A stretch of 64,000 nucleotides of DNA from Nitrosomonas ureae (GCF_900108305.1 NZ_FNUX01000015.1:1-64000); one strand, 5' to 3'; counted from the first letter of the stretch, positions 1 through 7,961 are shown. The notes: a model not told the origin generated them from the letters alone. Numbers and translations are program-made.

Positions 1-13
1 TCGACTTATCCAC

Positions 14-37
14 AGTGGTATAGTACGCTATACCACT
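14..37. repeat. Perfect inverted repeat next to a DnaA-box-like site
   Basis: AGTGGTATAG (14-23) and CTATACCACT (28-37) are perfect 10-bp arms around a 4-nt loop. The 9-mer TTATCCACA at 6-14, which matches the strong DnaA box consensus, touches the left arm. The site lies beyond the 3' end of the relaxase gene, within the mobile element. It could be an operator, a terminator stem or part of a replication region cut by the window edge. Confidence 0.5.
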
Positions 38-99
38 ATTTCACCTAGTCAAATTTCAATTAGCACAGGTGGTCAGTTTTCAGTTAGCAGCAACACAAT

Positions 100-140
100 A
101 AGACACACAACGGACAATAGCCGGACGATAAGTGTGTCTT
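100..140. repeat. Inverted repeat with internal direct repeats, downstream of traI
   Basis: AAGACACAC (100-108) is matched by GTGTGTCTT (132-140). The 23-nt spacer holds two similar decamers, CGGACAATAG (111-120) and CCGGACGATA (121-130). This is the only structure seen between the traI stop and the inverted repeat at 14-37. It may be a terminator-like hairpin for the leftward traJ-traI transcript, but there is no clear T-run. Confidence 0.35.
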
Positions 141-185
141 TTGTAATATTTCTGCTGTCTTTAGAATCAAAATTGGTTTTATTCA

Positions 186-1826
186 TCAAAGACTCCTTCG
201 GGTGGTGGAGGTGACGGATTGTTTTTGACCTACCGATTGCGCTCTACTTAAAGCATGCTGTTTCATTAACTGCTGACGATATTGTTCAAGCTCCTTGTCA
301 TCAAAAGTAATGCGCATTTGGTTTTGTGCTACGACTTGTGCTATCTGAAGGCGAAACTTTTCTGTCCCATTGATTGCCAGGTGGTTGCCGTACTTCTTCA
401 TGGCGACTTGTAAAATATCCACCAAGGCTTCGCGTGAGGTATCCGGCAGGACGATGAGTCGTTTGCCGTCATCGCGAATGGTGGTTGATCCTGCTTTATA
501 GGTGACTGTGCCGATTTTGGTGATCGATTCAACAGAACTGTCTTTAATGAAGCCATCCTTGAAGTGGCTGTTAGCGATGGAATCATCATGGCTTTGCTCA
601 GCCGACACTTGGTTACCCTTAAATTGACCGATTCTTCTGGATCGCAAAACAGCCAATGCTTCAGCATTACCAAGCTTGGCCTCAAATGCTAACCAATCCA
701 GCCACCCCATTCTGGAATAATTGGCTTTAGAGTGCTGGTAGGCTTTCTGGTAATCGCTTTTGATGACTGCTATCGTTGTTTTGAACTGCTGATGAGCGGT
801 TGCATAGAGCGCTTTTTTAGCCAATCTCCCAGCTGTGATGCTTTTAATGAGATTGCGCTTGAGTTTTGCTTCCCGTTTGGCGCGTTCAATTAATCGATCT
901 CTGTTTTGTCGCAGCATGATCCATTGAGTAGTGCGCTGTCTGACGGAATCACTCTGTTCTTGTTGGTATCTCGTATAAAGCCTTGAAGTATCCAACCGGT
1001 TTTGCAATGGTTTTGGCTGATATTGTTTGGTGTAAGAATGTGAAGACTGTTCAGTATGTTTACTCTGTTTAAATGCACCTAGTCTTTGAGTTAAGTTGCC
1101 TTTGGATAAAGAGCGATCAACAGAACTCGCTTTGACGGCCACACCATTGTTGGCGACCAATACAAACCCGTTGCCACGTTCCTTGATTTCAAGGCCATGT
1201 GTTTTAAGCACCTCATGCAAATCCTGCCAGTTGTCCGTCTGCTTGATTTCAGTGAGTGCCTCACGCTTGATCCAGCTAAGCAAGCTCTCCACGCCTGTCC
1301 TGGTTTCAATTTCCTGCGTTACTCTGGAGGCTTTATCACTCACGGTTTCATGATTAACTTTTGTTAAACCATATTCCTGTTCGATTTGCTCGCAAAGCTT
1401 GGCTACTTTCTTATAGTCATAGTAGGGATTATGAATTGTGAGGTTCTTGGGGTGAATCTTATTGATCGCAATATGCATATGCAGGTTATTGGTATCATCG
1501 TGGACTACGCTGATGCGTTGATGACTGGCAAAACCCAAGACATCACAAAATCGCTCTTCAATGGCATTCAGATCAGCGTGCGGCAACCGTTCACCTTCAA
1601 GGAAGCTCAGTACCAAATGACAGGTTTTGTCTGATTTGGCACGCTTATTTATTTCCTGTGTGTTTTGTATTTCAATCAGCGCTGCTGTCTGATCGTCTGA
1701 ATAACAGTTTGATACCTTGATCTGACTGACACGCTCACTCTTGTCTTGAGGGTCGGTCAGATACTGTATCAGCGCAGAGAAATTACTCTTGCGCACTGAT
1801 TTGATGGGTATGATTTTAGCGATCAT
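186..1826 (-). CDS. traI: IncP/RP4-type conjugative relaxase (TraI family, MOBP)
   Basis: Relaxase that nicks oriT and stays covalently attached to the 5' end of the transferred strand. The N-terminal ~170 residues resemble RP4 TraI closely, and the catalytic positions coincide in numbering: Tyr22 (motif I), Ser74 (motif II), and His116/His118 in the sequence HMHIAINKIHP (motif III). The middle is basic and helical. The last ~110 residues (from about TVTYKAGSTTIRDDGKRL) resemble the LPD7 domain found behind many relaxases. At 546 residues it is much shorter than RP4 TraI (about 730), so the long C-terminal region of RP4 TraI is missing or replaced. It lies 41 bp after traJ in the same direction, with oriT upstream of both. 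Confidence 0.93.
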   Translation of the reverse strand: MIAKIIPIKSVRKSNFSALIQYLTDPQDKSERVSQIKVSNCYSDDQTAALIEIQNTQEINKRAKSDKTCHLVLSFLEGERLPHADLNAIEERFCDVLGFASHQRISVVHDDTNNLHMHIAINKIHPKNLTIHNPYYDYKKVAKLCEQIEQEYGLTKVNHETVSDKASRVTQEIETRTGVESLLSWIKREALTEIKQTDNWQDLHEVLKTHGLEIKERGNGFVLVANNGVAVKASSVDRSLSKGNLTQRLGAFKQSKHTEQSSHSYTKQYQPKPLQNRLDTSRLYTRYQQEQSDSVRQRTTQWIMLRQNRDRLIERAKREAKLKRNLIKSITAGRLAKKALYATAHQQFKTTIAVIKSDYQKAYQHSKANYSRMGWLDWLAFEAKLGNAEALAVLRSRRIGQFKGNQVSAEQSHDDSIANSHFKDGFIKDSSVESITKIGTVTYKAGSTTIRDDGKRLIVLPDTSREALVDILQVAMKKYGNHLAINGTEKFRLQIAQVVAQNQMRITFDDKELEQYRQQLMKQHALSRAQSVGQKQSVTSTTRRSL

Positions 1827-1867
1827 CGTATTTAAGCTGCTTAAGTCAAAAAGGACTATTCCGAAAG

Positions 1868-2236
1868 CTATTTTTTGAGCTTCATAATGACATCCAGCAT
1901 CGTGATTTGCGTATCCCGGATACTGTCCAACGTCATATGCAGCTGTGACTTGCCAATTAATTTTGTGCGCTTGTCATTGGTGAGCCAAAGTTTGATCAAG
2001 CCACCCAACCTGCCAAGATCAGCATTGATTTTTAACAAAGCATCCACTTTCCGGTTATCTATAACACTGGGTACTTGATAACCCAGACCCAGATTGCGCA
2101 GGTACTCGGCAACGGGCAATCCGGCATCCGTTGCCTTGCTCTTTATTTCAGCTTCCTCGATTGGCAAAACAGGCACCCTGAGCTTCTTATCTCTTCTTTC
2201 TTTTTTGATTGTCTTGGGGTTCTTTTTGTCAATCAT
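1868..2236 (-). CDS. traJ: Relaxosome oriT-binding protein, TraJ family
   Basis: A 122-residue protein with a very basic N-terminus (KKNPKTIKKERRDKKLRVP), then a ribbon-helix-helix-like segment and the MobC/TraJ-type stretch AGLPVAEYLRNLGLGY. In RP4, TraJ binds the inverted repeat beside nic and recruits TraI. Here a perfect 20-bp palindrome lies 57 bp upstream of the gene next to a predicted nic site, which fits this role. The order traI-traJ-oriT-traK matches the RP4 Tra1 region. The function is inferred from family and gene order, and the DNA target is a prediction. Confidence 0.85.
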   Translation of the reverse strand: MIDKKNPKTIKKERRDKKLRVPVLPIEEAEIKSKATDAGLPVAEYLRNLGLGYQVPSVIDNRKVDALLKINADLGRLGGLIKLWLTNDKRTKLIGKSQLHMTLDSIRDTQITMLDVIMKLKK

Positions 2237-2293
2237 TTCAGTTTTCCTCGAAGAGCAAGATCAACGTTGAGCACAGAGTGCGAATAAGTTTGG

Positions 2294-2322
2294 GTGGAGA
2301 TGGCCATCTCCACATATCTTGC
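2294..2322. other. oriT: Predicted oriT core: TraJ-type palindrome plus RP4-like nic
   Basis: A perfect 20-bp palindrome, GTGGAGATGGCCATCTCCAC (2294-2313), is followed directly by ATATCTTGCCCGG (2314-2326). RP4 has CACCTATCCTG|CCCGG with an inverted repeat on the same side, so the predicted cut is between 2321 and 2322. GAATAAG (2282-2288) also recalls the RP4 oriT left flank. The site lies in the 345-bp gap between the divergent traJ and traK genes, exactly where RP4 oriT is. I infer cleavage by TraI; it is not shown by sequence alone. Confidence 0.8.
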
Positions 2323-2439
2323 CCGGTTCAGTGAGTTTCAAAAAATATACTAACACTATAATCGATGTTTGCAAATAGATTATTTTCGTTATATCATAAT
2401 TTCAATCAGTATAAAAATACTTGAAAGAAGCTTTATTAA

Positions 2440-2540
2440 ACTAAATAACAGTCACTTGGAAATAAAAAGAAAGAATAAGAAACTCAAAAAAATTGAAAAC
2501 AGCAAAAAGAAACAGAAAGGAAAGTAAAAAATCAAAAAGC
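2440..2540. other. A/G-rich, likely curved tract between nic and traK
   Basis: About 90 bp of the + strand is almost all purine, with phased A-runs. It sits between nic and the traK start. In RP4, TraK binds and bends an intrinsically curved region at this place, so this is the likely TraK-binding half of oriT. There is no gene here. Confidence 0.45.
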
Positions 2541-2581
2541 TGTTTGTACGCCAAGATAAATATTTTTGTGGAAATTGTGGG

Positions 2582-2905
2582 ATGACTAAATCCTTATCAG
2601 ATCGAATCGCACTGTATGCGGATAAAAACAAAAGTACCGGTAAGCAATTTTTACCGGCGTTCATCGCGTTGAAACCTGATATTGAACAAGCACTCAAGGA
2701 TGGCTGGACGATTCGCCAGATCTGGAACATTTTGTACCAGGAAGAAAAAATCAAATGTTCTTATCAATGGTTTAGGACTTTGGTCAATCGACATATCTTT
2801 GAAGACAGAAAGCAGCATCCGCGAATTGATCAAGGAAAGTCAGCTGGGAATGGTCATGAAGGATTTCGTTTTAATTCTGCAACTGAAAAAGAGGAGTTGG
2901 TCTGA
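2582..2905 (+). CDS. traK: Relaxosome accessory protein, TraK family
   Basis: A 107-residue basic protein starting MTKSLSDRIALYADKNKS, a pattern typical of TraK-family (DUF5338-like) conjugation proteins. The helical stretch FLPAFIALKPDIEQALKDGW is followed by a helix-turn-helix-like IRQIWNILYQEE. In RP4, TraK wraps the DNA beside nic and stimulates relaxosome formation. The gene is first in a rightward traK-traL-traM operon: its stop overlaps the traL start by one base (TGATG). The Shine-Dalgarno is weak (GTGGG just upstream of ATG). Confidence 0.85.
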   Translation: MTKSLSDRIALYADKNKSTGKQFLPAFIALKPDIEQALKDGWTIRQIWNILYQEEKIKCSYQWFRTLVNRHIFEDRKQHPRIDQGKSAGNGHEGFRFNSATEKEELV

Positions 2906-3636
2906 TGGCTAAAATACATATGATTCTGCAAGGAAAGGGCGGGGTAGGGAAGTCGTTCATATCATCCACGCTAGCACAACATAAGTTTGCCAAAGGCGGC
3001 AATCCTTTATGCATTGATACAGATCCTGTTAACGCTACTTTTTATGGATTTAAAAAACTCAACGTTAAGCAGATTAATGTGATGAACAATGATGAGATTG
3101 ATCCGAGAAAGTTTGATGATCTGATTGAACTCATCGCCAAAGCTGAAAATGACGTCATTATTGATAATGGCGCCAGCACCTTTGTGCCGATGTCACATTA
3201 TCTCATCAGCAACCAGATACCCGCCTTGCTTTTGGATATGGGTCATGAATTGGTTGTGCATACCGTCATCACGGGTAGTCAGGCTTTGCTGGATACATTG
3301 AATGGTTTTGTGCATCTGATTAAGCAGTTTCCGAAAGAAGCGCTGTTCGTTGTCTGGTTAAATCCCTACTGGGGCGAGATCACCATGAATGGCAAGCAGT
3401 TTGAGGAAATGAAAGCGTATGTGGATAACAAAGGGCGAGTATCCGCCATCATCAGAATTCCGCACTATAAGCCCGAGACTTTTGGCAAAGATTTAAGTGA
3501 AATCCTGCAATCTAAATTTACCTTCGATGAAGCGCTGAAGAATAGTTCTTTGCCGGTGATGGTACGCCAAAGGTTAACGATTATCCGCAGACAGCTCTTC
3601 ACCAACATTGAAAATGTGGCTGCGGTTCTAACATGA
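2905..3636 (+). CDS. traL: TraL-type ParA/MinD-like ATPase of the transfer region
   Basis: A 243-residue P-loop ATPase with the deviant Walker A motif KGGVGKS at residues 11-17, and a DTDP motif and DVIIDNGAS (Walker B region) after it. Size and position match RP4 TraL (241 aa), which lies between traK and traM. The role of TraL in transfer is poorly understood; it is not essential in all hosts. Its stop overlaps the traM start by 4 bp (ATGA), which suggests translational coupling. Confidence 0.85.
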   Translation: MAKIHMILQGKGGVGKSFISSTLAQHKFAKGGNPLCIDTDPVNATFYGFKKLNVKQINVMNNDEIDPRKFDDLIELIAKAENDVIIDNGASTFVPMSHYLISNQIPALLLDMGHELVVHTVITGSQALLDTLNGFVHLIKQFPKEALFVVWLNPYWGEITMNGKQFEEMKAYVDNKGRVSAIIRIPHYKPETFGKDLSEILQSKFTFDEALKNSSLPVMVRQRLTIIRRQLFTNIENVAAVLT

Positions 3637-4061
3637 GTACCGACAAATTAGATGCGCTCATTGAACGAGTAGCATCAGAACATGGAATAGTTTTGTCGCA
3701 GGATGATCCGGTGTTGATGATGCATACGCTCAACGAAGTATTGCTGGAACAAAATGAAAAAGCCCATGCTGAGCTGTTAAGCAATTACCAGGCGATATTG
3801 GAAGAAAACTTTAATCGGTGGTGTGAATATTCGACCAAAAAATCCAATGCCATTATCAGTGCATCCATGAGTAATGCGCAATTAACACGAGACCAGTTCC
3901 TGGAAAGCTGTATTCAGCTGATCGATGAAAGGATTAAAAGCGGGGAGGGTCAGGAAACTTACGATCTAGCCAGAATTTCCAGGCAGGCGGCTATTATCAA
4001 TTTACTGTCTGCCGTTCTGGTATTAGTTTCGGTGGTATTGGTCTTTGTAATTTTGAGTTAG
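3633..4061 (+). CDS. traM: TraM-like protein with C-terminal membrane segment
   Basis: A 142-residue protein. The first ~115 residues are polar and helical. The last ~25 (IINLLSAVLVLVSVVLVFVIL) form one hydrophobic segment, so it is probably tail-anchored in the inner membrane. Size, position after traL and the 4-bp overlap fit RP4 TraM (145 aa). The function is not well defined in the family. It is the last transfer gene before the integration genes. Confidence 0.75.
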   Translation: MSTDKLDALIERVASEHGIVLSQDDPVLMMHTLNEVLLEQNEKAHAELLSNYQAILEENFNRWCEYSTKKSNAIISASMSNAQLTRDQFLESCIQLIDERIKSGEGQETYDLARISRQAAIINLLSAVLVLVSVVLVFVILS

Positions 4062-4130
4062 AAACAAGATTTTTACATCAATTTAAAAAAATAATATGCC
4101 CTGAGAAAACTTTTACTGGCAGCAACACAG

Positions 4131-4418
4131 ATGACCAGCGCAAACTACGTAACCATTAAAAAATTCTGTGAGGAAACAGGCTATACACCGGAGGCGATAA
4201 GCTCTAAAATTTATCGTGGTGATTGGTTATGTGGTAAAGAATTCACCAAAGCGCCGGATGGTAGAATTTTAATCAGCATCAGCGGGTATCACAAATGGGC
4301 AGAAACAAATATCCAGGCGTCACAGCGGGTAGCGCAACATCGATTGCCATCAGCTTCTACTATCGAGGACAAAAATGCCGCGAAAGGATCAGGCTGCAGC
4401 CCACTCCCTCTAACCTAA
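4131..4418 (+). CDS. xis: Excisionase-like DNA-binding protein
   Basis: A 95-residue protein. The N-terminal half (YVTIKKFCEETGYTPEAISS to DWLCGKEFTKAPDGRILIS) is a winged-helix excisionase fold of the type that precedes tyrosine integrases. It would bind attachment-site arms and bias recombination to excision. Its last 41 codons overlap the start of the integrase in another frame. The C-terminal half after about residue 58 is low in secondary-structure signal and may be just a read-through of the overlap. No clear ribosome binding site is visible. Confidence 0.8.
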   Translation: MTSANYVTIKKFCEETGYTPEAISSKIYRGDWLCGKEFTKAPDGRILISISGYHKWAETNIQASQRVAQHRLPSASTIEDKNAAKGSGCSPLPLT

Positions 4419-5452
4419 AACGAGCCGCTAATCACCGTGCCGCTATTTTGTTGGCCATAGAGAATGGTACTTTTGATTATTCTGTGACATTCCCGAATTC
4501 AAAGAATGCTCATAAATTTTCGCCCACACAATACACCGTTAGAACTTATCTCGCAGAATGGTTGGCAAATAAAGAACCAACGATCAAAGCAAGCACATTA
4601 AGAGATTATAGAAAAATCATACACAATCTAGTGATACCTCAGTTTGGTGAAATGACACTTCACATGCTGACTCGTGCAGATGTGCGTAATTGGGTGGCTA
4701 GTATGGATTGCTCGAATAAGAGGATTATTAACATCTTGAGTCCACTGCGAGCCGCCCTGCAAGACGCTCAACATGATGACCTGATACCGGTTAATCCGTT
4801 GTTTGGATGGACGTACAAGCGCAATGAACCGCCAAAAGAAAAGGCATACGTTGACCCGTTTAATGCAGAAGAGCAAGCGGCAATAATCAAAGCTGCTGCA
4901 GGATCAATAAAGAACCAGTGCATTGTGTTTTTTTGGACTGGGATGAGGACTTCAGAGCTAATTGCCTTAGAATGGGCGGATATTGACTGGAAACGGAAGA
5001 AAATAAAGATTAACAAGGCGCATACTTACGCTGCCAAGAACGACGAATCTACAAAAACAAAATCAAGCAATCGGGATATAGACATGCCTCCACATGTGGA
5101 GGCTGCATTGATCAATCAAAAGCTGCATACCCTATTACAAGGCGGGAAAGTCTTCTTAAATCCGCGCACCAGCAGACAATGGACTGGCGACCAACAAATC
5201 AGGAAAGGATTCTGGATTCCGTTATTGAAAAAAGCTGAAGTGCGTTACAGAAATCCGTATCAAACACGCCACACATTTGCATCAATGATGTTGTCGGCTG
5301 GCGAGAATATAGCTTGGGTATCTGCGCAAATGGGTCATTCTAATGTGTTAATTACAGCTAAAACATATGCTCGCTGGATTAACAATAATGAGCAACATGG
5401 GGCAAAGGCAGCCGAGATGTACGGGCAGCATTTGGGCGACATTGATAAATAG
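4295..5452 (+). CDS. int: Tyrosine-recombinase integrase of the mobile element
   Basis: A 385-residue integrase. An N-terminal arm-binding domain (MGRNKYPGV, YYRGQKCRERIRLQPTP, DUF3596-like) is followed by a SAM-like core-binding domain (~90-180) and a catalytic domain. Catalytic positions seen: Arg218 (GMRTSEL), Arg325 with Tyr322 in place of the usual box II His (YQTRHTF), His348 (MGHS), and the nucleophile Tyr358 (KTYARW). The start is supported by the family N-terminus although it overlaps xis by 124 bp. The gene ends 23 bp before the 3' end of tRNA-Ser, the likely attachment target. Confidence 0.95.
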   Translation: MGRNKYPGVTAGSATSIAISFYYRGQKCRERIRLQPTPSNLKRAANHRAAILLAIENGTFDYSVTFPNSKNAHKFSPTQYTVRTYLAEWLANKEPTIKASTLRDYRKIIHNLVIPQFGEMTLHMLTRADVRNWVASMDCSNKRIINILSPLRAALQDAQHDDLIPVNPLFGWTYKRNEPPKEKAYVDPFNAEEQAAIIKAAAGSIKNQCIVFFWTGMRTSELIALEWADIDWKRKKIKINKAHTYAAKNDESTKTKSSNRDIDMPPHVEAALINQKLHTLLQGGKVFLNPRTSRQWTGDQQIRKGFWIPLLKKAEVRYRNPYQTRHTFASMMLSAGENIAWVSAQMGHSNVLITAKTYARWINNNEQHGAKAAEMYGQHLGDIDK

Positions 5453-5475
5453 GCTATTGATTTTATGGTAAATAA

Positions 5476-5567
5476 TGGCGGAGAAGGCGGGATTCGAACC
5501 CGCGGTACGGTTTAAGCCGTACACACGCTTTCCAGGCGTGCACCTTCAGCCACTCGGTCACTTCTCC
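5476..5567 (-). tRNA. tRNA-Ser (anticodon GGA)
   Basis: A 92-nt class II tRNA with a long variable arm. The acceptor stem is GGAGAAG/CTTCTCC, the T-loop is GGTTCGAATCC, and the anticodon loop is CTGGAAA with anticodon GGA. The 3' CCA is encoded at 5476-5478. The 3' half faces the integrase gene, so its end (about 5476-5500) is the probable attachment core (attR) of the element to the left. No second copy of the T-arm/acceptor sequence is seen inside the window. Confidence 0.96.
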
Positions 5568-5657
5568 AGGGTGCTAGCAAGCAGGGGGCAAAGAATAAAC
5601 CAGTTCTTGGTTTCGGGCAAATTTGTTTTGTGTTGAGTAGATTTGAAGAAATTGAAT

Positions 5658-6125
5658 TCAGTTCAAATATTTCCAATTGAAAAAAGTGGCGCCTTGTCCA
5701 ATTGCTGTACCGTCAGGTTTGTGTATATTCCAAATGGTGGCTTGATCAACCAGAAAACGTTTTCCTGTACTGGAAATTCTTATGCCGTGATAATTGGAAA
5801 TATAGCCTTGTATTTTAGCTTGTTCCAGCATGTGCGCACGTTCTTCGCGGCTGGGCGACTCGGCTGTGAGTCGCGAGGGCGTTCGTGTGAATTTCTGCCA
5901 ATCCATGACCCATAAATTAAGGGCTGCCTGATTACCGTAATTTAATATGGGATCGCCTTCCGTGCCATGCGATGCCACAACAAACGTACTGTTGAACAGT
6001 CGCTCGGCTTGTGTCAGCGGCGTACCGCTACGGTCAATTAGTTCCAGCTTGATCCAGTGAGCATAGCTGTCGAGAAGGTATTGGCACCATTCTATAACGC
6101 CCGGATTGGTCCAGTGGATTTGCAT
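5658..6125 (-). CDS. MEKHLA domain protein
   Basis: A 155-residue protein matching the MEKHLA family (PAS-like fold, named after plant HD-ZIP III C-termini): NYGNQAALNLWVMDWQKFTRTPSRLTAE and GYISNYHGIRISSTGKRF are characteristic blocks. No signal peptide or membrane segment is seen. Bacterial members are cytosolic and of unknown function, possibly redox or light sensing by analogy with PAS. It is a single gene between tRNA-Ser and nadB, both on the same strand. Confidence 0.8.
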   Translation of the reverse strand: MQIHWTNPGVIEWCQYLLDSYAHWIKLELIDRSGTPLTQAERLFNSTFVVASHGTEGDPILNYGNQAALNLWVMDWQKFTRTPSRLTAESPSREERAHMLEQAKIQGYISNYHGIRISSTGKRFLVDQATIWNIHKPDGTAIGQGATFFNWKYLN

Positions 6126-6227
6126 TACTCATGAAGAGGTGGATAAAGAAGGTTATGAGTGTAACGCACGCGATTGTAAAATGACAGCTGTGCAGATCGA
6201 ACGATTTCAGGCTTCGTTGGGAGTTAC

Positions 6228-7823
6228 TTAATTTTCTCTTTTTAGCACCGTATTTTCTGCAAGTGGTAATGTATCAGGATAATCCTTGCTATAGTGCAAT
6301 CCCCGGCTTTCATGACGCAGCAATGCGCACCGTACAATCAGATCAGCGCTATCGACTAGATTGCGTAATTCCAGTAAATCGCTGGTGACACGGAAGTTGG
6401 TGTAGTATTCATTGATTTCTTCGCGTAGTAGTTCAATTCTGTGTTGTGCGCGCTGCAATCGTTTTGTGGTGCGCACGATGCCAACATAATTCCACATAAA
6501 ACGGCGTAATTCATCCCAGTTATGTGCAATCACGATTTCTTCATCGGCGTCTGTGACACGGCTTTCATCCCAATCCGGAAGTTTTTGCAATTCATTTGTG
6601 GGTTGACTGATAATGTCGTTTCCTGCAGTCTGAGCCAGCACTAAACATTCCAGGAGGGAATTGCTGGCTAAACGGTTGGCACCATGTAATCCGGTGTGTG
6701 CGGTTTCTCCGATAGCATATAGGTTGCTCAAATCGGTCTTGCCATGATTGTCGGTGATCACGCCGCCGCAGGTGTAGTGAGCGGCAGGAACCACGGGGAT
6801 TGACTCTTTGGTAATATCGATACCTAATTTTAAACAGCGGGCATAAATTGTTGGAAAATGCTCTTTTAAAAAATTTTCAGGCTTGTGTGATATATCTAAA
6901 TAAACACAATCCAATCCTCTTTTTTTCATTTCAAAGTCGATGGCACGAGCCACAATATCACGTGGAGCAAGTTCGCCGCGCTGATCGTGCCATGGCATGA
7001 AGCGTTCGCCATTGGGAAGTTTTAATAACCCACCTTCACCACGAACAGCTTCACTGATTAAAAAAGATTTTGCGTGAGGATGATAAAGGCAGGTTGGATG
7101 GAATTGAATAAATTCCATGTTGGCAATTCGACAACCCGCCCTCCAGCCCATTGCAATGCCATCACCGGTGGCTGTATCGGGATTGGTAGTGTAGAGATAA
7201 ACTTTGCTGGCCCCTCCGGTTGCCAGCACGGTATTTTGTGCAGCAAAGCTCAGTACCTTATCTTTTTTCTTGTCAAGAATGTACGCACCAATGCATCGTT
7301 TATTTTGGTCTTTTGTGTAATCAGCTAATCTATCATCGGTTATCAGATCGATAGCGATATGATGCTCTAGAACAGTAATATTCGGATGTGACCGTATTTT
7401 TTGAATGAGTGCTTGTTGTACGGCTTTACCAGTAGCGTCACCACTGTGAATGATGCGTCGTGTGCTATGGCCCCCTTCTTGAGTCAAGTGATAGCCGGTT
7501 TCGCTTGTTTGGTCGCCGGTAAAGATTACTCCTTGAGCGATCAACCAATGAATCGCATCAGCCGCATTTTCGGTTACGAACCGTGTGATGTCCTCATCAC
7601 ATAAACCGCTCCCGGCAATTAAGGTATCTTGAACGTGTTGCGATGGAGAATCTTCATTCGATAGCGCCGCTGCTATACCGCCTTGTGCCCATGAACTGGC
7701 TCCAGATTCGGCAGTTTGTTTGGTTACAATACAGACTTTCTTGTGCTGCGCTAAACGCAGTGCTAGTGAGAATCCGGCTAATCCGCTACCGATAATGAGT
7801 GTATCGTAATTATTGTCAGTCAT
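6228..7823 (-). CDS. nadB: L-aspartate oxidase
   Basis: FAD enzyme that oxidises L-aspartate to iminoaspartate, the first step of de novo NAD synthesis. The dinucleotide motif IIGSGLAG lies at residues 10-17, SSWAQGGIAAA follows at ~43-53, and later blocks include HTGLHGANRLASNSLLECLV, all typical of NadB. Length 531 aa is normal. The C-terminal helical domain is intact. It is divergent from rpoE, an arrangement found in many beta- and gammaproteobacteria. nadA and nadC are not in the window. Confidence 0.96.
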   Translation of the reverse strand: MTDNNYDTLIIGSGLAGFSLALRLAQHKKVCIVTKQTAESGASSWAQGGIAAALSNEDSPSQHVQDTLIAGSGLCDEDITRFVTENAADAIHWLIAQGVIFTGDQTSETGYHLTQEGGHSTRRIIHSGDATGKAVQQALIQKIRSHPNITVLEHHIAIDLITDDRLADYTKDQNKRCIGAYILDKKKDKVLSFAAQNTVLATGGASKVYLYTTNPDTATGDGIAMGWRAGCRIANMEFIQFHPTCLYHPHAKSFLISEAVRGEGGLLKLPNGERFMPWHDQRGELAPRDIVARAIDFEMKKRGLDCVYLDISHKPENFLKEHFPTIYARCLKLGIDITKESIPVVPAAHYTCGGVITDNHGKTDLSNLYAIGETAHTGLHGANRLASNSLLECLVLAQTAGNDIISQPTNELQKLPDWDESRVTDADEEIVIAHNWDELRRFMWNYVGIVRTTKRLQRAQHRIELLREEINEYYTNFRVTSDLLELRNLVDSADLIVRCALLRHESRGLHYSKDYPDTLPLAENTVLKREN

Positions 7824-7933
7824 TAAGCTGGTCTTTATTTTTATGATTAGTAAATTGAATAATAACAGACTCAGAATACCTCAACCTGGATACATTCAGT
7901 TTAGTTTCATTGATTATGCTAAATCTAAATAGT

Positions 7934-7961
7934 GAACTAATCAGTAGGGTTAAGTGTCTTT
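7934..7961 (+). promoter_or_regulatory. Candidate sigma-E autoregulatory promoter of rpoE
   Basis: GAACTA (7934-7939), a 16-bp spacer, then GTCTTT (7956-7961), close to the sigma-E consensus GGAACTT-N15/16-GTCTAA. It lies ~140 bp upstream of the rpoE start, in the nadB-rpoE intergenic region. Autoregulation of rpoE is common in the family; use here is inferred. Confidence 0.45.

Noticed and set aside
2452..2754. 100-residue leftward open frame in the oriT-traK region
   Set aside because: It translates the purine-rich tract into Phe/Leu/Ser-rich low complexity and overlaps traK; the TraK family match is on the other strand.
5643..5915. 90-residue rightward open frame over the MEKHLA gene
   Set aside because: Antisense shadow; the MEKHLA frame has family support and a sensible start.
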